Of a DNA stretch of 64,000 nucleotides, positions 7,936 through 19,386 are shown in pieces. The DNA is taken from the NCBI GenBank assembly GCA_030386875.1, contig CM059575.1, forward strand, positions 46,158,859 to 46,222,858, in the 5' to 3' direction. The first letter of the stretch is position 1. Each line of letters opens with the position of its first letter. Source of the stretch: Morinoia aosen. Lineage: Eukaryota; Arthropoda; Malacostraca; Amphipoda; Talitridae. Made by a program: the position numbers and the translations under genes. A model generated the notes under the pieces. The model had not been told where the DNA came from. It searched no databases and worked only from the letters and a program-made list of their open reading frames with translations.

Positions 7936-10799
7936 CACAGATCGGATAGACGCCATGGCAGAAAAAGGGAGGTGTTGCAGCATACATTAGGAATGACTTG
8001 GCACCCCAAACAGTAGTCTTGTCTGCAGACTCGAATGGTGTGGTTGAACACCTCGTTCTGTGGCTGGATCAGGTGAGACTAGCACTTGTGGTCGTGTATC
8101 GCCCTCCTGCCTGCGAATTGGAAAATTTCCTACCGGTAATGAGGCATGTTTCCACGAAGTTGGAGGAGTTGGGAACACCATTGCCCACCATCATAGTGGC
8201 GGGTGATTTCAATTTCCCCTCAATGTGCTGGTCGACGAACCATATCTATGGGGGCTCGCGGGAGTTGAGGGCTCAGGCGACTCAGCTTACCGAGTTTATG
8301 GAGAAATTCGCCCTGGAGCAATATGTAGTGCTCCCGACTCGGCAAGATAACATCCTCGACCTTTTCCTGACGAATAATGACGAAGTGGCGAGGGAAATTC
8401 GGGTAGAGGACACTGCCATGTCGGACTATAGGCTGCTGATAATAACTGCGGACATAGGTTGCGATGGTTTTTGCCCTCGAGGCAACCGAAGCAATGTTGG
8501 ACTGGGATCGCTAAATTTTATTAGTGATGCGACAGATTGGGACAGCATACGTGAAGAACTGGCGGCCGTAGACTGGGCCCTCTTAACACTCAGTTTGACC
8601 GTACAGGAAATATATGAAGTGTTGTTGAAGACAATCACGGATATCTGCACGAGACACACACCAGCGAGGAGGATAAGGTCGAAGAGACTTGTCCCCAGAG
8701 ATCGCAGGATCTTGATGAAGAAGCGAAAGCGACTACTGCAACAGCTGACGGGAGCATCCAGGCCAGCGGCGAGGCAGCAAATAACGGAAAGAGCTTTGGA
8801 TTTGGAGAACCAACTAATGAGATGTCACGACGCCGAGACCGAAGCTGAGGAAGTAAGGGCGGTTGATGCGATAAGGACTAATCCTAAATACTTCTACGCC
8901 TTCGCAAGGGCTAAAGCTGGAACCAAGTCACAAATAGGACCGTTCCGCTTGGAAGGCAACCTCATAGGCGATCCCAACCAAAAAAGTGAAATGCTTATGG
9001 AGCAGTATGAGTCTGTGTTCAGCGCGCCAACCTACACTAATCTGGAGGACCTGTTGTCAGAGCCCCTTCAGTATCAAAACAACAACCACCTCAGCAGTGT
9101 GTCGTTCACTGAGGCGGAACTGGCTGAATGTATGGACGAGCTGTCGCCCACATCTGCACCGGGGTCAGACCAAGTACCGGCTGTTCTACTCAAGAAATGT
9201 CAGGACCAACTTAAGACACCCCTATGGATCATGTGGAAACTCTCGATGGACACCGGAGATATCCCGGATCAGTTGAAGTTGGGAATTGTCACACCTATAT
9301 TCAAGGGTGGGGAAAAGCACCTACCTAAAAACTATAGACCAGTAACGTTGACATCCCACATCATCAAAGTATTCGAGAAGGTGATCGTGAGGAAGATGGT
9401 GAGGTTCCTGGAGGATTCCGGCAGGCTGAATAGATCACAACATGGGTTCCGTAAGGGAAGGTCCTGCCTCTCGCAATTGCTGGAACATCAAAGAACCATC
9501 ACCGAAGCTTTGGGAAACGGCCGCGCAGTGGACGTTGTCTATCTCGATTTCGCAAAGGCCTTCGATAAGGTGGACCACAGCATACTGCTTGGTAAGCTCA
9601 AGGGCCAGCACATAGGAGGCCGGCTGCTGACGTGGTTGGCTCACTTCCTGACAGACAGAAGGCAGAGGATAGCTGTGGATGGATGCCTCTCGTCGGAGTC
9701 TCTGGTAGTGAGCGGCGTGCCGCAGGGATCGGTGCTCGGACCACTGCTGTTTCTGGTCCATATATCGGACGTGGACGCCAACCTCCAATGTTCCCGTGCA
9801 TCTTCCTTCGCAGACGACACGAGGTTGATGGTGGAGATAACCGATACGGAGGACTGCAGAGGGATGCAGAGTGACCTGGAGCGGATATACCGGTGGGCTC
9901 AGGTAAACAACATGCAGTTCAACGAAGCTAAATTTGAACTGATAAGGTATGGAAGTCACCCAAATGATGCCTTCTCCTACGTAACAGAGGGAGGACTGGA
10001 CATAGAAAGAAAGCCCTCTCTTCGAGACCTGGGCGTCATCGTTGAGGATACTGGGGCCTTCCGTGAGCACATTGACTTCATTGTGAGCAGATGCAGGCGG
10101 CAGATGGGATGGGTGTGGAGAGTATTCCGCACAAGAGAGACCGTGCCCATGCTGACGCTTTACAAAGCACTCGTCCTTCCCCTGGCAGAGTATTGCTGCC
10201 AGCTCTGGAATCCGGGAGCCTGGGCTGACATTGTCAAGCTTGAGGGAGTCCAGAGGTCCTTCACGGCAAGGATCTCGGAAGTAAGACACCTGGACTATTG
10301 GCAACGTTTGAAACATCTTGCCCTTTACTCCCTCCAGAGAAGGCGAGAGAGACACTATTATCTACACCTGGAAGATTGTGAGAGGGCTGGTCCCCAACTT
10401 TGTAGAGGATGGTTTGAAGCTGAAACCAAACAACACGTGCGTTTTGGGAGGCAATGTGTCGTGCCGGAGTTCAACAACAGAGCTGCGGCCAGCAATCGCA
10501 CAAGGCATGAACGGTCGTTCTCCGTGATGGGCCCACGACTCTTTAACTGTCTCCCAGCCGAGCTGCGTGAGTTTGAGGGGTCAGCTGAAAGCTTCAAACA
10601 AAAATTGGACATGTTCTTGAGATTGATTCCGGACAAGCCACCTCTACCACATTACTACCAGACCGCCTCTGGCAACAGCATCTTGCAGCAGCTCGCCGAC
10701 CGGAGAGCGCGAGCGCTGTAGGAGGCGTGGCGGCACGAGGGCGGCGCAACGCGTGGCCCGGGCGGACGACCCGAACTCAACCTCAGGAACCTCAGGAAC
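7936..10799 (+). mobile_element. CR1/L2-type LINE inserted in Harbinger B, 5'-truncated
   Basis: The uninterrupted Harbinger sequence in copy A (4640-4680, reversed) shows where this insertion starts and ends. The flanks share only CTC, so the target duplication is very short or none. The element begins within the endonuclease domain and ends soon after the ORF, in a short G/C-rich tail with repeated CAGGAACCT and no poly(A). Confidence 0.75.
7968..10721 (+). CDS. LINE ORF2: endonuclease (partial) and reverse transcriptase
   Basis: A frame of more than 900 codons without a stop. It opens inside the APE-type endonuclease (GGVAAYIRNDL, then VAGDFNFPSMCW and LDLFLTN); the N-terminal endonuclease strands are missing and the usual SDH motif reads SDYR. 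The reverse transcriptase follows: YRPVTL (about residue 445 counted from 7998), YLDFAKAFDKVDH (514), SGVPQGSVLGPLLF (571) and the active site FADD (603). The C-terminus (GPRLFNCLPAELRE..., SGNSILQQLADRR) is typical of CR1/L2-like elements. A relative of its last part is at 20850-21115. The long open frame suggests a fairly recent insertion, but truncation makes it non-autonomous. Confidence 0.85.
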   Translation, partial: GGVAAYIRNDLAPQTVVLSADSNGVVEHLVLWLDQVRLALVVVYRPPACELENFLPVMRHVSTKLEELGTPLPTIIVAGDFNFPSMCWSTNHIYGGSRELRAQATQLTEFMEKFALEQYVVLPTRQDNILDLFLTNNDEVAREIRVEDTAMSDYRLLIITADIGCDGFCPRGNRSNVGLGSLNFISDATDWDSIREELAAVDWALLTLSLTVQEIYEVLLKTITDICTRHTPARRIRSKRLVPRDRRILMKKRKRLLQQLTGASRPAARQQITERALDLENQLMRCHDAETEAEEVRAVDAIRTNPKYFYAFARAKAGTKSQIGPFRLEGNLIGDPNQKSEMLMEQYESVFSAPTYTNLEDLLSEPLQYQNNNHLSSVSFTEAELAECMDELSPTSAPGSDQVPAVLLKKCQDQLKTPLWIMWKLSMDTGDIPDQLKLGIVTPIFKGGEKHLPKNYRPVTLTSHIIKVFEKVIVRKMVRFLEDSGRLNRSQHGFRKGRSCLSQLLEHQRTITEALGNGRAVDVVYLDFAKAFDKVDHSILLGKLKGQHIGGRLLTWLAHFLTDRRQRIAVDGCLSSESLVVSGVPQGSVLGPLLFLVHISDVDANLQCSRASSFADDTRLMVEITDTEDCRGMQSDLERIYRWAQVNNMQFNEAKFELIRYGSHPNDAFSYVTEGGLDIERKPSLRDLGVIVEDTGAFREHIDFIVSRCRRQMGWVWRVFRTRETVPMLTLYKALVLPLAEYCCQLWNPGAWADIVKLEGVQRSFTARISEVRHLDYWQRLKHLALYSLQRRRERHYYLHLEDCERAGPQLCRGWFEAETKQHVRFGRQCVVPEFNNRAAASNRTRHERSFSVMGPRLFNCLPAELREFEGSAESFKQKLDMFLRLIPDKPPLPHYYQTASGNSILQQLADRRARAL

Positions 10800-11292
10800 C
10801 TCACGTTAAGTAGTATAGATTATATGAAGCGTTCGACACAATTTTGACAAGGCTATCGAATTTGTTTATATTTGGGATGATCATTATTTTTAATGAGGTA
10901 AATTCCCATTTCTTGTAGTTCACTTATTCTTATGCACCAATATTAGACTGTTTGGATAGGGAAAATACAATTAGTTAATTACCGTACGTATATTGACACT
11001 GTATTTAATACAGTTTGCTGATAAATGTGTTTTAAATATTTATATTATTGCTATAACTATCTACCATATTTGGGCTCGATAATGAAATAATTTATCTCGA
11101 TAACCGAAGAATCGATTTAGAAGACCCTTATTTTCTATAACCGATAATTGAAAAAACAAATTAAAAAAATGAATAAGGTCTGGTCGGTGACTTTTTTTGC
11201 GTTCCCCGATTTAGTGAGAGTCCAGCGTAACGAGCCCGCACTAGCTGGCCTGAGTCAATGGAGTCAGTAAGAATTCTGTTTGTACGAAATCA
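10800..11292. other. Harbinger B internal non-coding region
   Basis: Mirror image of 4160-4660 in copy A, including the GATAACCGA-type repeats at 11095-11155. No separate gene. Confidence 0.6.
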
Positions 11293-12096
11293 TTACGCAA
11301 TTCTGGCATCTTTCCAAGGAACACTTCCTTCTGTACAGAAGTGTTGGCGGTAGGAATCTCGCACACCACGTATGACTTCTCCAATGTTTCTACTTCTACA
11401 CATCTCCAAACCTTCCAGCGGATGTTGACATTCTCGCCAGTCCGCCGGTTGTACATTGTGATCAGCATCTTCCCAGTCCATCTTTCCAGCCCTCAAGTAG
11501 TGTTTTGATTTCTTGCGGAGGAAATTGTGCAGATAATAGCATGCAAGCGTTATCGTCGTGGCTTTCTCGGGGTCAAATAGTTTAGTGTTTCGAATTACAC
11601 CAAATCTAGTGGACAGAACACCAAAAGCATTTTCTGATACGCGCCTCGCCCTGCTCAAGCGATAATTAAACACTCGCTGGTCATGATCTAACTTGCCTCC
11701 GTACATCTTCAGAAGATTTTCTGACATTGTATAGGGATCATCGGTGACGAAAACGTACGGCAAGTTTCTTCCGTAATGAACGATGGGCTCTGGTTCGGGA
11801 AGATTCAAAGCAGCTTCTTCAATGCGTCGGCCGAATTCAGTTACAGATATTACTCCTCCATCGGAAACGCGCCCATTGATGCCTTCATTTGCGATAATAA
11901 ATTCATAATTTGCATTGACACCACCCATGAGTACGATGCTGAAGAACTTTTTGTAGCTGAAGTAAAAGGATCCGGACTTGACTGGTTTCTTAATCGTAAT
12001 GTGTTTACCGTCTATAGCACCTAAACAGTTAGGAAAATTTCAGGCCGACTTGAAGGCGTCACTCGTCATAATCAATTCTTCTGGAGTTTTCGGCAT
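11293..12096 (-). pseudogene. Harbinger transposase, exon 2 with DDE domain (copy B)
   Basis: Starts after a TTTTTAG acceptor at 12097 and encodes the same DDE domain as 3376-4158, with AIDGKH, VTDDPY and SENAFG motifs. A TGA at 12042-12040 replaces the TGG tryptophan of copy A (context FKSA-W-NFPN), ending translation 18 codons into the exon. The C-terminus is seven residues longer than in copy A (ends at 11293). Catalytic residues downstream of the stop are intact. Confidence 0.85.
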
Positions 12097-12501
12097 CTAA
12101 AAAGAAATTAAAGGTTGGTAATGAAAACTGACACTCACTGTGATCTCACTACCAAAGGGCGTGTAAGCAAATGAAACCAAACTTTAATGGTTTTTTCGAT
12201 GAATGGTATCGCCCTGCATGTATATCCTGAGTATGTACATAATTGTTATCACCCTCGCCGATGGTAGTCGTGGCATTGATAATGGTGTGGGTGTGTGTTC
12301 AATCAAGTTCAAATTTTACACAGTGGTAGGCCTTGGGAAGTTCTATAAAAGTGTGTAAATTGAGGTCAAGAGGTCGAAGGTAAAGGTCACAGAAAGACAA
12401 ATTGTTGAACAACGTAATATGATAGTGTGGCTATGGGGCGTGGGTCTGTAATAGCATGAGTAATTTTTTCTAATTTTTTTTTTAATTTCATTATGTTCCA
12501 G

Positions 12502-12850
12502 GATGGAGATGACTCAGGAGACGGTACTAAATAAAGAGAAAGAGAAAATTGTGAGGGGTCATTTCCCGCAATTACATGCCCACTGCCTACGCCGACGAAG
12601 CCGTCGTCCTCTAGTCAGTCCGTATCTCTCGGCAGAAAACGCAAGCGAGTCCCGGAAGCCGAGAAAGCGGAACTCCTGTCATTGGCAAATGCACGGCTAA
12701 CTGAGCCGGACGACCGGTACCTGAGCCAAGCCAAGACATGGGCGCATGTACTGCTGAAATATATGGATGCCAGTCAAGAGCTGTATGCGAAGAAAGCCAT
12801 AAACGACGTATTGTTTGAAGGTCGATGAGGCGCGCTGCCCAGAAATTCGT
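12502..12850 (+). pseudogene. MADF accessory protein, exon 2 (copy B)
   Basis: Counterpart of 2591-2935. The acceptor TTCCAG is kept (12496-12501), but the MADF frame meets TAA after GDGTK (GAA in copy A) and again TGA near the end. Sequence similarity to copy A continues to about 12850. Confidence 0.7.
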
Positions 12851-13190
12851 TGCAAATCAAAGACAACACCACCACCCCATCCAGCAGTCGATGCATCACC
12901 CCATGTATTTCTGTTGGCCACTACCAAGTTAAGTCTGAATAAGCACCTTTTTTCATGAACAATTAATAGGGCGGGCATATCTTACACGTGGCATGTGAAT
13001 CCCGCAATAACGAAAACAACCTGTCCCAGTTTTTTGGTAGCTTCGATCATACCCCTTGACGCTTACAGTGATAGACTGTCAAGATTGACATATCTTGTTC
13101 ATGTGCGGTATGTTTTTACAGTGAACAGTGAACTGTCCGGTTCAATTATTCACTGATTTCATTGTTGTATATGAGACTAAGGTAAAGTGT

Positions 13191-15066
13191 TATAGATTTA
13201 GTAGTCCTTCGCTAGAGTATGAGAAATTTTTCCATGACGTGAATTTCTCATCGGCTCTAAATTAATTTGGTCTTTAATTATCTTCCAAAATATTTGAACC
13301 CTACTTTTCCTTAAGAAATAAATCATAACTTTCAGTAGTAGTGTGGTGCATGGTGGCGTAAAGGTGGCAGATGCGCTCTCGTTGTGACGTCATTTTGCTC
13401 TGAGATTGGGCGGACGGTGGATGCGCTGGCTGGTGCTCTCCGAGCCGCGTCGACCCTGCTGGTTACCGGCTATTCCTCGCGCTATGAGGGTTGAAGTATC
13501 CTGACCTTGGTGCCCGTTCTTGCTCTTCTTTCATATCATATCCTATGTTTATTTTGTGTGACTGGCATATTTTCGTTTCGTTATATTTTCGTTGGCTCTC
13601 TTGCCGCAGTTGAAATTCTTGCTTGTCTTCATTGGCATTTAAATTACTTAACGACACCCTTGTGTCTAACATTGCCGGCGGCTTGCCGCGCTTGAAGCTT
13701 TTTATAAGCCTTAATTGAATGGGTTCACCTCTAAAAATTGATCTAAACTCTAACTAAAGTTTGGATTAGGTGTCCTATTCGAAGTGAATTGATCTTATTA
13801 AAAGTCCAATGACCTTAACCTATTTTCCCTTAAATTCTTTCGGGCCTTAAAGGAAACTTTTTCCACTGAAGCCACAATTAAGTTCAGGTGTGTGCTAGCT
13901 TTGTTCTTCTGTGTTTGCTCTGTCGTGATTCATTTACAATATCCTCTCGTCGGTCGTATGTTGAGATTGTTTAGTTTGTTTATTTTTTTCAGTAAGCGGT
14001 GACCGCTCCATCGTATCGTTCTCTTCCCAATGGTCTTCATTCGGCCTTGCGGCCGCTGGTGTTTTCTTTAGTTTGTCGGCCGCTCTGCCTTAGGTACGTA
14101 AGGCTTGGTGGTGCCCCGTTACAGTTCAAAATTTATTCTTAACTTGATATTTTCTGAGCATAGTTAACAATCTGATTTTCATATTAGTGACCCAATTCGG
14201 TTTTATTAAGTTATCGCTAATTTTTCTTCTCTCGAATTCTTCCTGCAGCGGGAACACCCTCTGTCTTCTCTTGGTCGGGATACTTTCCCACAATCTTAAG
14301 CAGTGCTGAGTTCGCTTCGCCCACCCCGTCTTTAATCGTGAACTGCGTCTGCTTGAGGCGCTGTGGAGCGCCCCATGCGTCTTACTCTACTCAAAATTAA
14401 CCTTCCTTGTCTGCCCCGCTTTGACTCGAGCTGAGGCATTTTTTAATGTAAATTTTAAACTGAGTTTATGTCTTGAATAAAATTATTGAAAACCCTAAAT
14501 AATTCGGGGCTTGTTGACGGCATAGCCGTTTTGATGCTTCCTTTTGCCCTGTTGGGAATATAATAAACTAAATGCGGAGTGAAAATCTGCGTGAATTAAA
14601 ATTTCTGTTCTTTTCATCCCCTTCCTTCCGCGTGTCAGATATCCTTTAGCGCCCGTCTAAGTGAAAATTCTGACAAGAGCACAGTATAGGTTTCACATAG
14701 ACACAACACAGTAATAGTGCTGACCTAAATAGACAATGCCATGACACATCACAAGCAAATAATTCACTCACCTCTTAGATACCATACAACTTAGATACTC
14801 AAATACCAGACATGTGGCCAGAGAGAGTAGAGCGGAGATAGCGTGAAGTATATAGAAAAGAGTAGAATAGAATTAATAGTAGGTAGTTAGAGAATAACTT
14901 AGAGGTAGTACCTAGCCGTCCGGGATAATCTATATACACACTTGCAGTCAGCATGAACTGTTTAGCTGGCTAGCACCAATCGGAAACTGGCTGATGATCT
15001 TGCCGTCACGAGCGTTGCCATCTTTAGGTCTCTCTAACTAGAACTTACATTACTCGCTATATTACA
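13191..15066 (-). repeat. 3' LTR of Gypsy-1 (left copy), split by a solo LTR
   Basis: Matches the right LTR (19387-19798) in two blocks, 13191-13217 and 14680-15066. Between them sits another element with its AGAG target duplication. On the minus strand the LTR starts TGTAATATAGCG and ends CTATA(ACA). Confidence 0.85.
13218..14675 (-). mobile_element. Solo LTR of a 1.45-kb family, third-level insertion
   Basis: Read on the minus strand it starts TGTCAGAATTTTCAC and ends TTTCTCATA. AGAG lies on both sides (13214-13217 and 14676-14679). A second copy of the same family, 43923-45371, sits inside the LTR of Gypsy-2. No coding capacity. It lies inside an LTR that lies inside a Harbinger element, so it is among the youngest insertions here. 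Confidence 0.8.
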
Positions 15067-15081
15067 CCCCTCCCCCCTTAA
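15067..15081 (-). other. Polypurine tract of Gypsy-1
   Basis: On the minus strand AAGGGGGGAGGGG directly precedes the 3' LTR start TGTAATATAG. This is the expected place and composition for plus-strand DNA priming. Confidence 0.75.
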
Positions 15082-15178
15082 TTAGAAAACCCCCCTTGTA
15101 TCCCAATCCCCTTATTTCATTTAGTGAATCCTAAAGGTCCATTCTCACCACAGGCTTCCGAGCTCGGGTAGACCTGCG

Positions 15179-18100
15179 TTAGATGCTAGCACTTGGAGGC
15201 TCGTCCATCTTTGCCTCCTGGGTGGGAATCGAGTAATCAGGTGTTTCGGAGTCAGGTTCATTAGCCGGAGGTGGTGAGTATGAATCTCGAGCAGGTTGTG
15301 GGATCAACACGGTTTCCTCAGTAGGTTGGTCCCTGGGTCCGGGGAGGGTGTTCGAGCAGGTAATAACTTGGTCCTGGTGTCGACGAACGACCTCTCCCCC
15401 CTGCAGTTGGCACTTGTAGGACACCGGGCCCGTTTTCTCAACGGTAGTAGCAGGGGTCCATTTTGGGGAACCCGGTGTGTATTGACGGACCATCACAGGT
15501 GACTCCGGCGGAATGTCAACCGCGCGAGACCCTGGGTGGTATCTTTTCTGAGCGTCCTGGCGTTGAGCAACTTTGGACGCGATTGCTTCTGACGGCCAAA
15601 GCAGATCAAGACGAGAGCGAACTTTCCTGCCTAACATCAGTTCGGCGGGCGTAACACCTGTTGTCGTGTGGGGTGTTAGCCGATAGTTGAACAGGAACCT
15701 GTCTAGTGCTAGGCGTAGGGGTTCCGTTGACTTTTTTATATTCTTCTTGAACGTTTGTACCATGCGCTCTGCCAGTCCATTAGTTGATGGATGGTATGGT
15801 GCGCTCGTAATATACCGAATACCACATGCCTTCACAAATTCTTGGAATTAAACCGATGTGAAACACGTTGCGTTGTCCGAAACAATTGTTACCGGGAATC
15901 CAAATGTCGCAAAAGTGTGTTTCAGGCACGAGATCGTTTCGCTAGAGGTTGTAGTAGATGTGGGAAAAATTTCAACCCACTTCGAGTGTGCGTCCACGAT
16001 CACTAGATAATATCTTCCATCCATTGGGCCCGAGTAGTCAAAGTGTATGCGTTGCCAAGGCTTCGCAGGCCATTCCCACGGATGGAGTTCAGCTTTCGTT
16101 GGTGCAGCTCGAGCGCTCAGGCACTCGCTGCATGACTTAGTCGTTTCTTTTAGATCTTTGTCCAGCAGCGGCCACCATACATAGCTGCGAGCTAACTCCT
16201 ACATCCTGGATGATCCAGCATGGCCAGAGTGAAGTTCATCCACAATGGCTTGTCTGAGTGCTTGGGGTACAATAATTCTTGCTCCCCAGAGCACACAGCC
16301 ATTTTGTGTGGACAATTCGTCTTGCTTCCTAGTATACGGAGCGAGGTCAGGGTCACCAATTACCGTCGAAGGCCAGCCTACTTGGCAGTATTTGTATACC
16401 TTTGAAAGTACTGGGTCCCTTAGGGTGCCGTCGCAAAGGTGGGTGCTGGTGACTGGAGCTGATTCGAGGAAGTTTACTAAGGACGTCCATTCCGAAGGAA
16501 TAGGTGTGGCTTCCTCGGGAATTGTCAAGGGTAGACGACTGAGAGCATCAGCCGTGCCCAACAGAACGCCAGGCCGGTGACGCAAGGTGAACTTGTAGGA
16601 TTGTAGCAGAAGAGCCCACCTTTGAATGCTCCCGGATGCCATCGGAGGAATGCTTCTACCTGGATCAAATAGTCCTAACAAAGGTTTGTGGTCCGTAACC
16701 ACAGTGAAGTCCTGTCCCCACAGGTAGCAATGGAATTTCCTGAGTGCAAACACCATAGCCAGAGCTTCTTTCTCAGTCTGGGAGTAGTTGCGTTCTGTTG
16801 CTGTTAGAGTTCGGGAGGCAAAATAGGCGGGGCATTCAATTCCATCAATAAGGTGACACAGCACCGCTCCCACACCATACGCACTACTGTCAGCCACTAC
16901 CACTATGGGTTTCTGAGGGTCGAAGTGGACTAGGGTCTGGGAGTCCAGGAGGGCGTGTTTAGACTTCTGGAATGCCCTCTCCTGACTTGCCTCCCATTTC
17001 CAAGAGGTTTTATCCCTCAGTAAGGTATTTAGGGGCTCCAGCATAGTTGCAGATAATTTTAGAAATTTCCTATAGAAATTTAGGAGCCCAAGGTAGGCTC
17101 TCAGTTGAGTTACATTAGTAGGAGCTGGTGTCTTCTGGATTGCTGCTACCTTTTCTGCAGTGGGGTGCAATCCATCCTTGTCAATTTGGTATCCAAGGTA
17201 GGATACCTGTGGCACTCCAATTTGGCATTTATCCATTTTCAGTTTTAGCCCTGCCTCCTGTAGTTTAGACAAGACTTGATGGAGACGCTTGTTGTGCTCC
17301 TGCTCATTAGTGGCACTCACCAGGACGTCATCCAGGTAGCAGAACACTCCTGGGAGGCCCTGCAATAGTTCTTCCATGGCACGCTGAAAGATTCCAGGTG
17401 CTGAGGCTATGCCGAAGCTTACCCTATTATAAGCAAACAGACCTCTATGGGTGTTGATCACTGTGAGCTCCTTGGATTCATCATCCAACGGAAGTTGGGC
17501 GTACGCTTGAGACATGTCTAGCTTGGAGTATATAACTCCTCCTCCTAACCCGCTAAATAAATCTTCCACTCAGGGTATGGGGTAGGTATCAAGCCTAGTG
17601 GCTCTGTTGACGGTTAGTTTGTAGTCGCCACAGATGCGGATGCTTTGATCAGCCTTGAGCACAGGGACGATAGCCGCTGCCCATCTTGAGTACTGTACAG
17701 GGGTGAGGATACCTTCCTGTACCAGTCTATCAAGTTCTGCCTCCAACTTAGGTCTAAGTGTGTAAGGCACGTTCCTGGCCTTACAAAACTTGTGTGGTAC
17801 GGATGGATCCACTTCTATTTTGAAATTCCTTCCCTTAAAGCAACCTAGACCTGGTTGCAAAAGGTCGGGGAATTTATTTGCAAACTCTTCAGGGCAGGTA
17901 GTCAATTAGTTGACCTCATTTGCTACTATAGTTAGCCCAAGGGAATCAATCAGGTCCCTACCCAGGAAAGCTGGCCCCTCCCTGTCTACAACTACAATAG
18001 TTGCTAGCTGTGGAGCCCTACCACTAGCTTCATGCTGGATGATAGCCCTAATCTCTCCCGAAACTAACAGTTCTGTTCCCCCATAAGTCCTAAGCTTAAC

Positions 18101-18190
18101 ATCAGAAGGTCTCAGCTCGGGTCTTGTCTTAGATGGTATTTTAGAGTAGGTGGCCATTGAAAGGATAGACCTTGCAGCACCTGTATCTAC
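15179..18190 (-). pseudogene. pol: Gypsy-1 pol: protease, RT, RNase H, integrase
   Basis: Continues the gag frame. Order of domains: protease with VDTGAARS just after the stop at 18193-18191; reverse transcriptase with the ICGDYKLTVN block and active site YLDDVLV; RNase H with VVADSSAYGVGA, EALAMVFALRKF and VVTDHKPL; integrase with an HX3H-like zinc region (HSGHAG ... CSEC), DYSG, SDNATCF and NGLAERMVQ. Stops in the same frame at 17908-17906 (TAA), 17572-17570 (TGA), 16201-16199 (TAG) and 15850-15848 (TAA). No frameshift is needed anywhere. No env-like ORF is visible after pol. Confidence 0.85.
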
Positions 18191-19150
18191 CTACATCTCT
18201 AATGGCACACCATTTAGTAACAATTTTATTCTGATTGGGGGTTTCATTTCCTCGGCTAATGAAAATATTTCCCCATAACACCCATCATTGGGGCCCGGGT
18301 AGTCTGCACTGGTCCCATTTCTAGTTCCATTATGGTTAGGGTGGTGTTCCCTCCCCCTTTTTTCATGCATAGCATGCACAAAATTATTTATGTTGCCTTT
18401 AGCAGATTTCTGCTCTTTTAGTTTGAAACAACATTTTTTTAGATGACCTTTTTGGCCACAACCATGACAATTACTGTCTTTATAGGGGCAATCCCTACGC
18501 CAGTGCAAACCACCACACCCGCTGCATGCTGATTTGGGGCTAGCTTGTGCCTGAGTCTTGCCCTGAGGCTTGTACGCAGTTTGCTGAACTCTACTCTGAC
18601 CTACATTTAGAATAGAATTTGATTGCCTCAACCCCACTGTTTCTCTCAGTGTGGTTTCTTTAGCAGTAGCTAGATCCATGGCCTTTTGCCATGTCAGGCC
18701 AGCTTCATTCAGCAAGCAATTTTGAATTTCATTACTGGACACACCCAAAATGAACCTGTCCAGAAGAGTTTTTTCTAGCACTTCCTGTTTGAAATTACAG
18801 GTATGAGAAAGGGCCTTCAAGCTAGCAACAAAATCAGCGATGCTTTCCCCTTGTTTCTGGTTCCGCTTATGGAACCGAAATCTATCAAAGTTCTGATTTC
18901 TTGTTGGTTTAAAATGCCGTCTCAACGCTTCCACAATCTCGTCATAAGTAGCATCAAGGGTTCTTTTAGGAGACACTAGGTCTTTTATTAGCCTAGCCTC
19001 TTTTGGACCCACTAGTGAAATTAGTGTGGGGGCTTTTTCCTTTTCTCCTATTTTGTTTATTAAAAAATAGCAGTGTAATCTAGTTTCATAGTCTCCAAAT
19101 TCTTCCTCTAAAGGATTATTAAATTATCCCACTGAACCTATCAATGGCAT
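18191..19150 (-). pseudogene. gag: Gypsy-1 gag with two zinc knuckles
   Basis: ATG at 19150-19148 is followed by a stop at codon 9 (TAA, 19126-19124). The frame then reads to 18193. It contains a Ty3/Gypsy capsid-like stretch (FDRFRFHKRNQKQGESIADF) and two C-terminal zinc knuckles, CSGCGGLHWRRDC and CHGCGQKGHLKKC. Gag would package element RNA in cytoplasmic particles. It runs into pol in the same frame, so the ancestral product was one polyprotein of about 1,323 codons. Confidence 0.8.
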
Positions 19151-19364
19151 ATTGAATTTTTAGTAAGTTAAACACCCTGTGAAAAGTAGAGAAAAAAATC
19201 ACAGCACAAATAGTACAATCACTTGATCAACTCTGAGTTTCTTCACTAGTCTAGCCAGTCTAGCAACATCAGTGAGCAGAACAACAACAAAAAAATTCAC
19301 TAGGCAAATTCTATGTTCCCTCCCTAGTCACTACTACTTAGTCACTCCCAGCAGTTCTACTAAC

Positions 19365-19382
19365 ATCTCATCCTCGTCGCCA
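19365..19382 (-). other. Primer-binding site of Gypsy-1
   Basis: One base after the 5' LTR end, minus-strand sequence TGGCGACGAGGATGAG begins with TGG, the complement of a tRNA CCA end. The specific tRNA is not identified. A similar TGGTGACGAGG is seen at 42850. Confidence 0.6.
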
Positions 19383-19386
19383 ATGT

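Noticed and set aside
9435-10355. 306-codon ORF on the minus strand
   Set aside because: It is the antisense shadow of the LINE reverse transcriptase at 7968-10721, whose motifs are clear on the plus strand.
18191-19150. Endogenous virus with env
   Set aside because: Gypsy-1 has gag and pol only; no envelope-like frame lies between pol and the 3' LTR, so it is an ordinary LTR retrotransposon.
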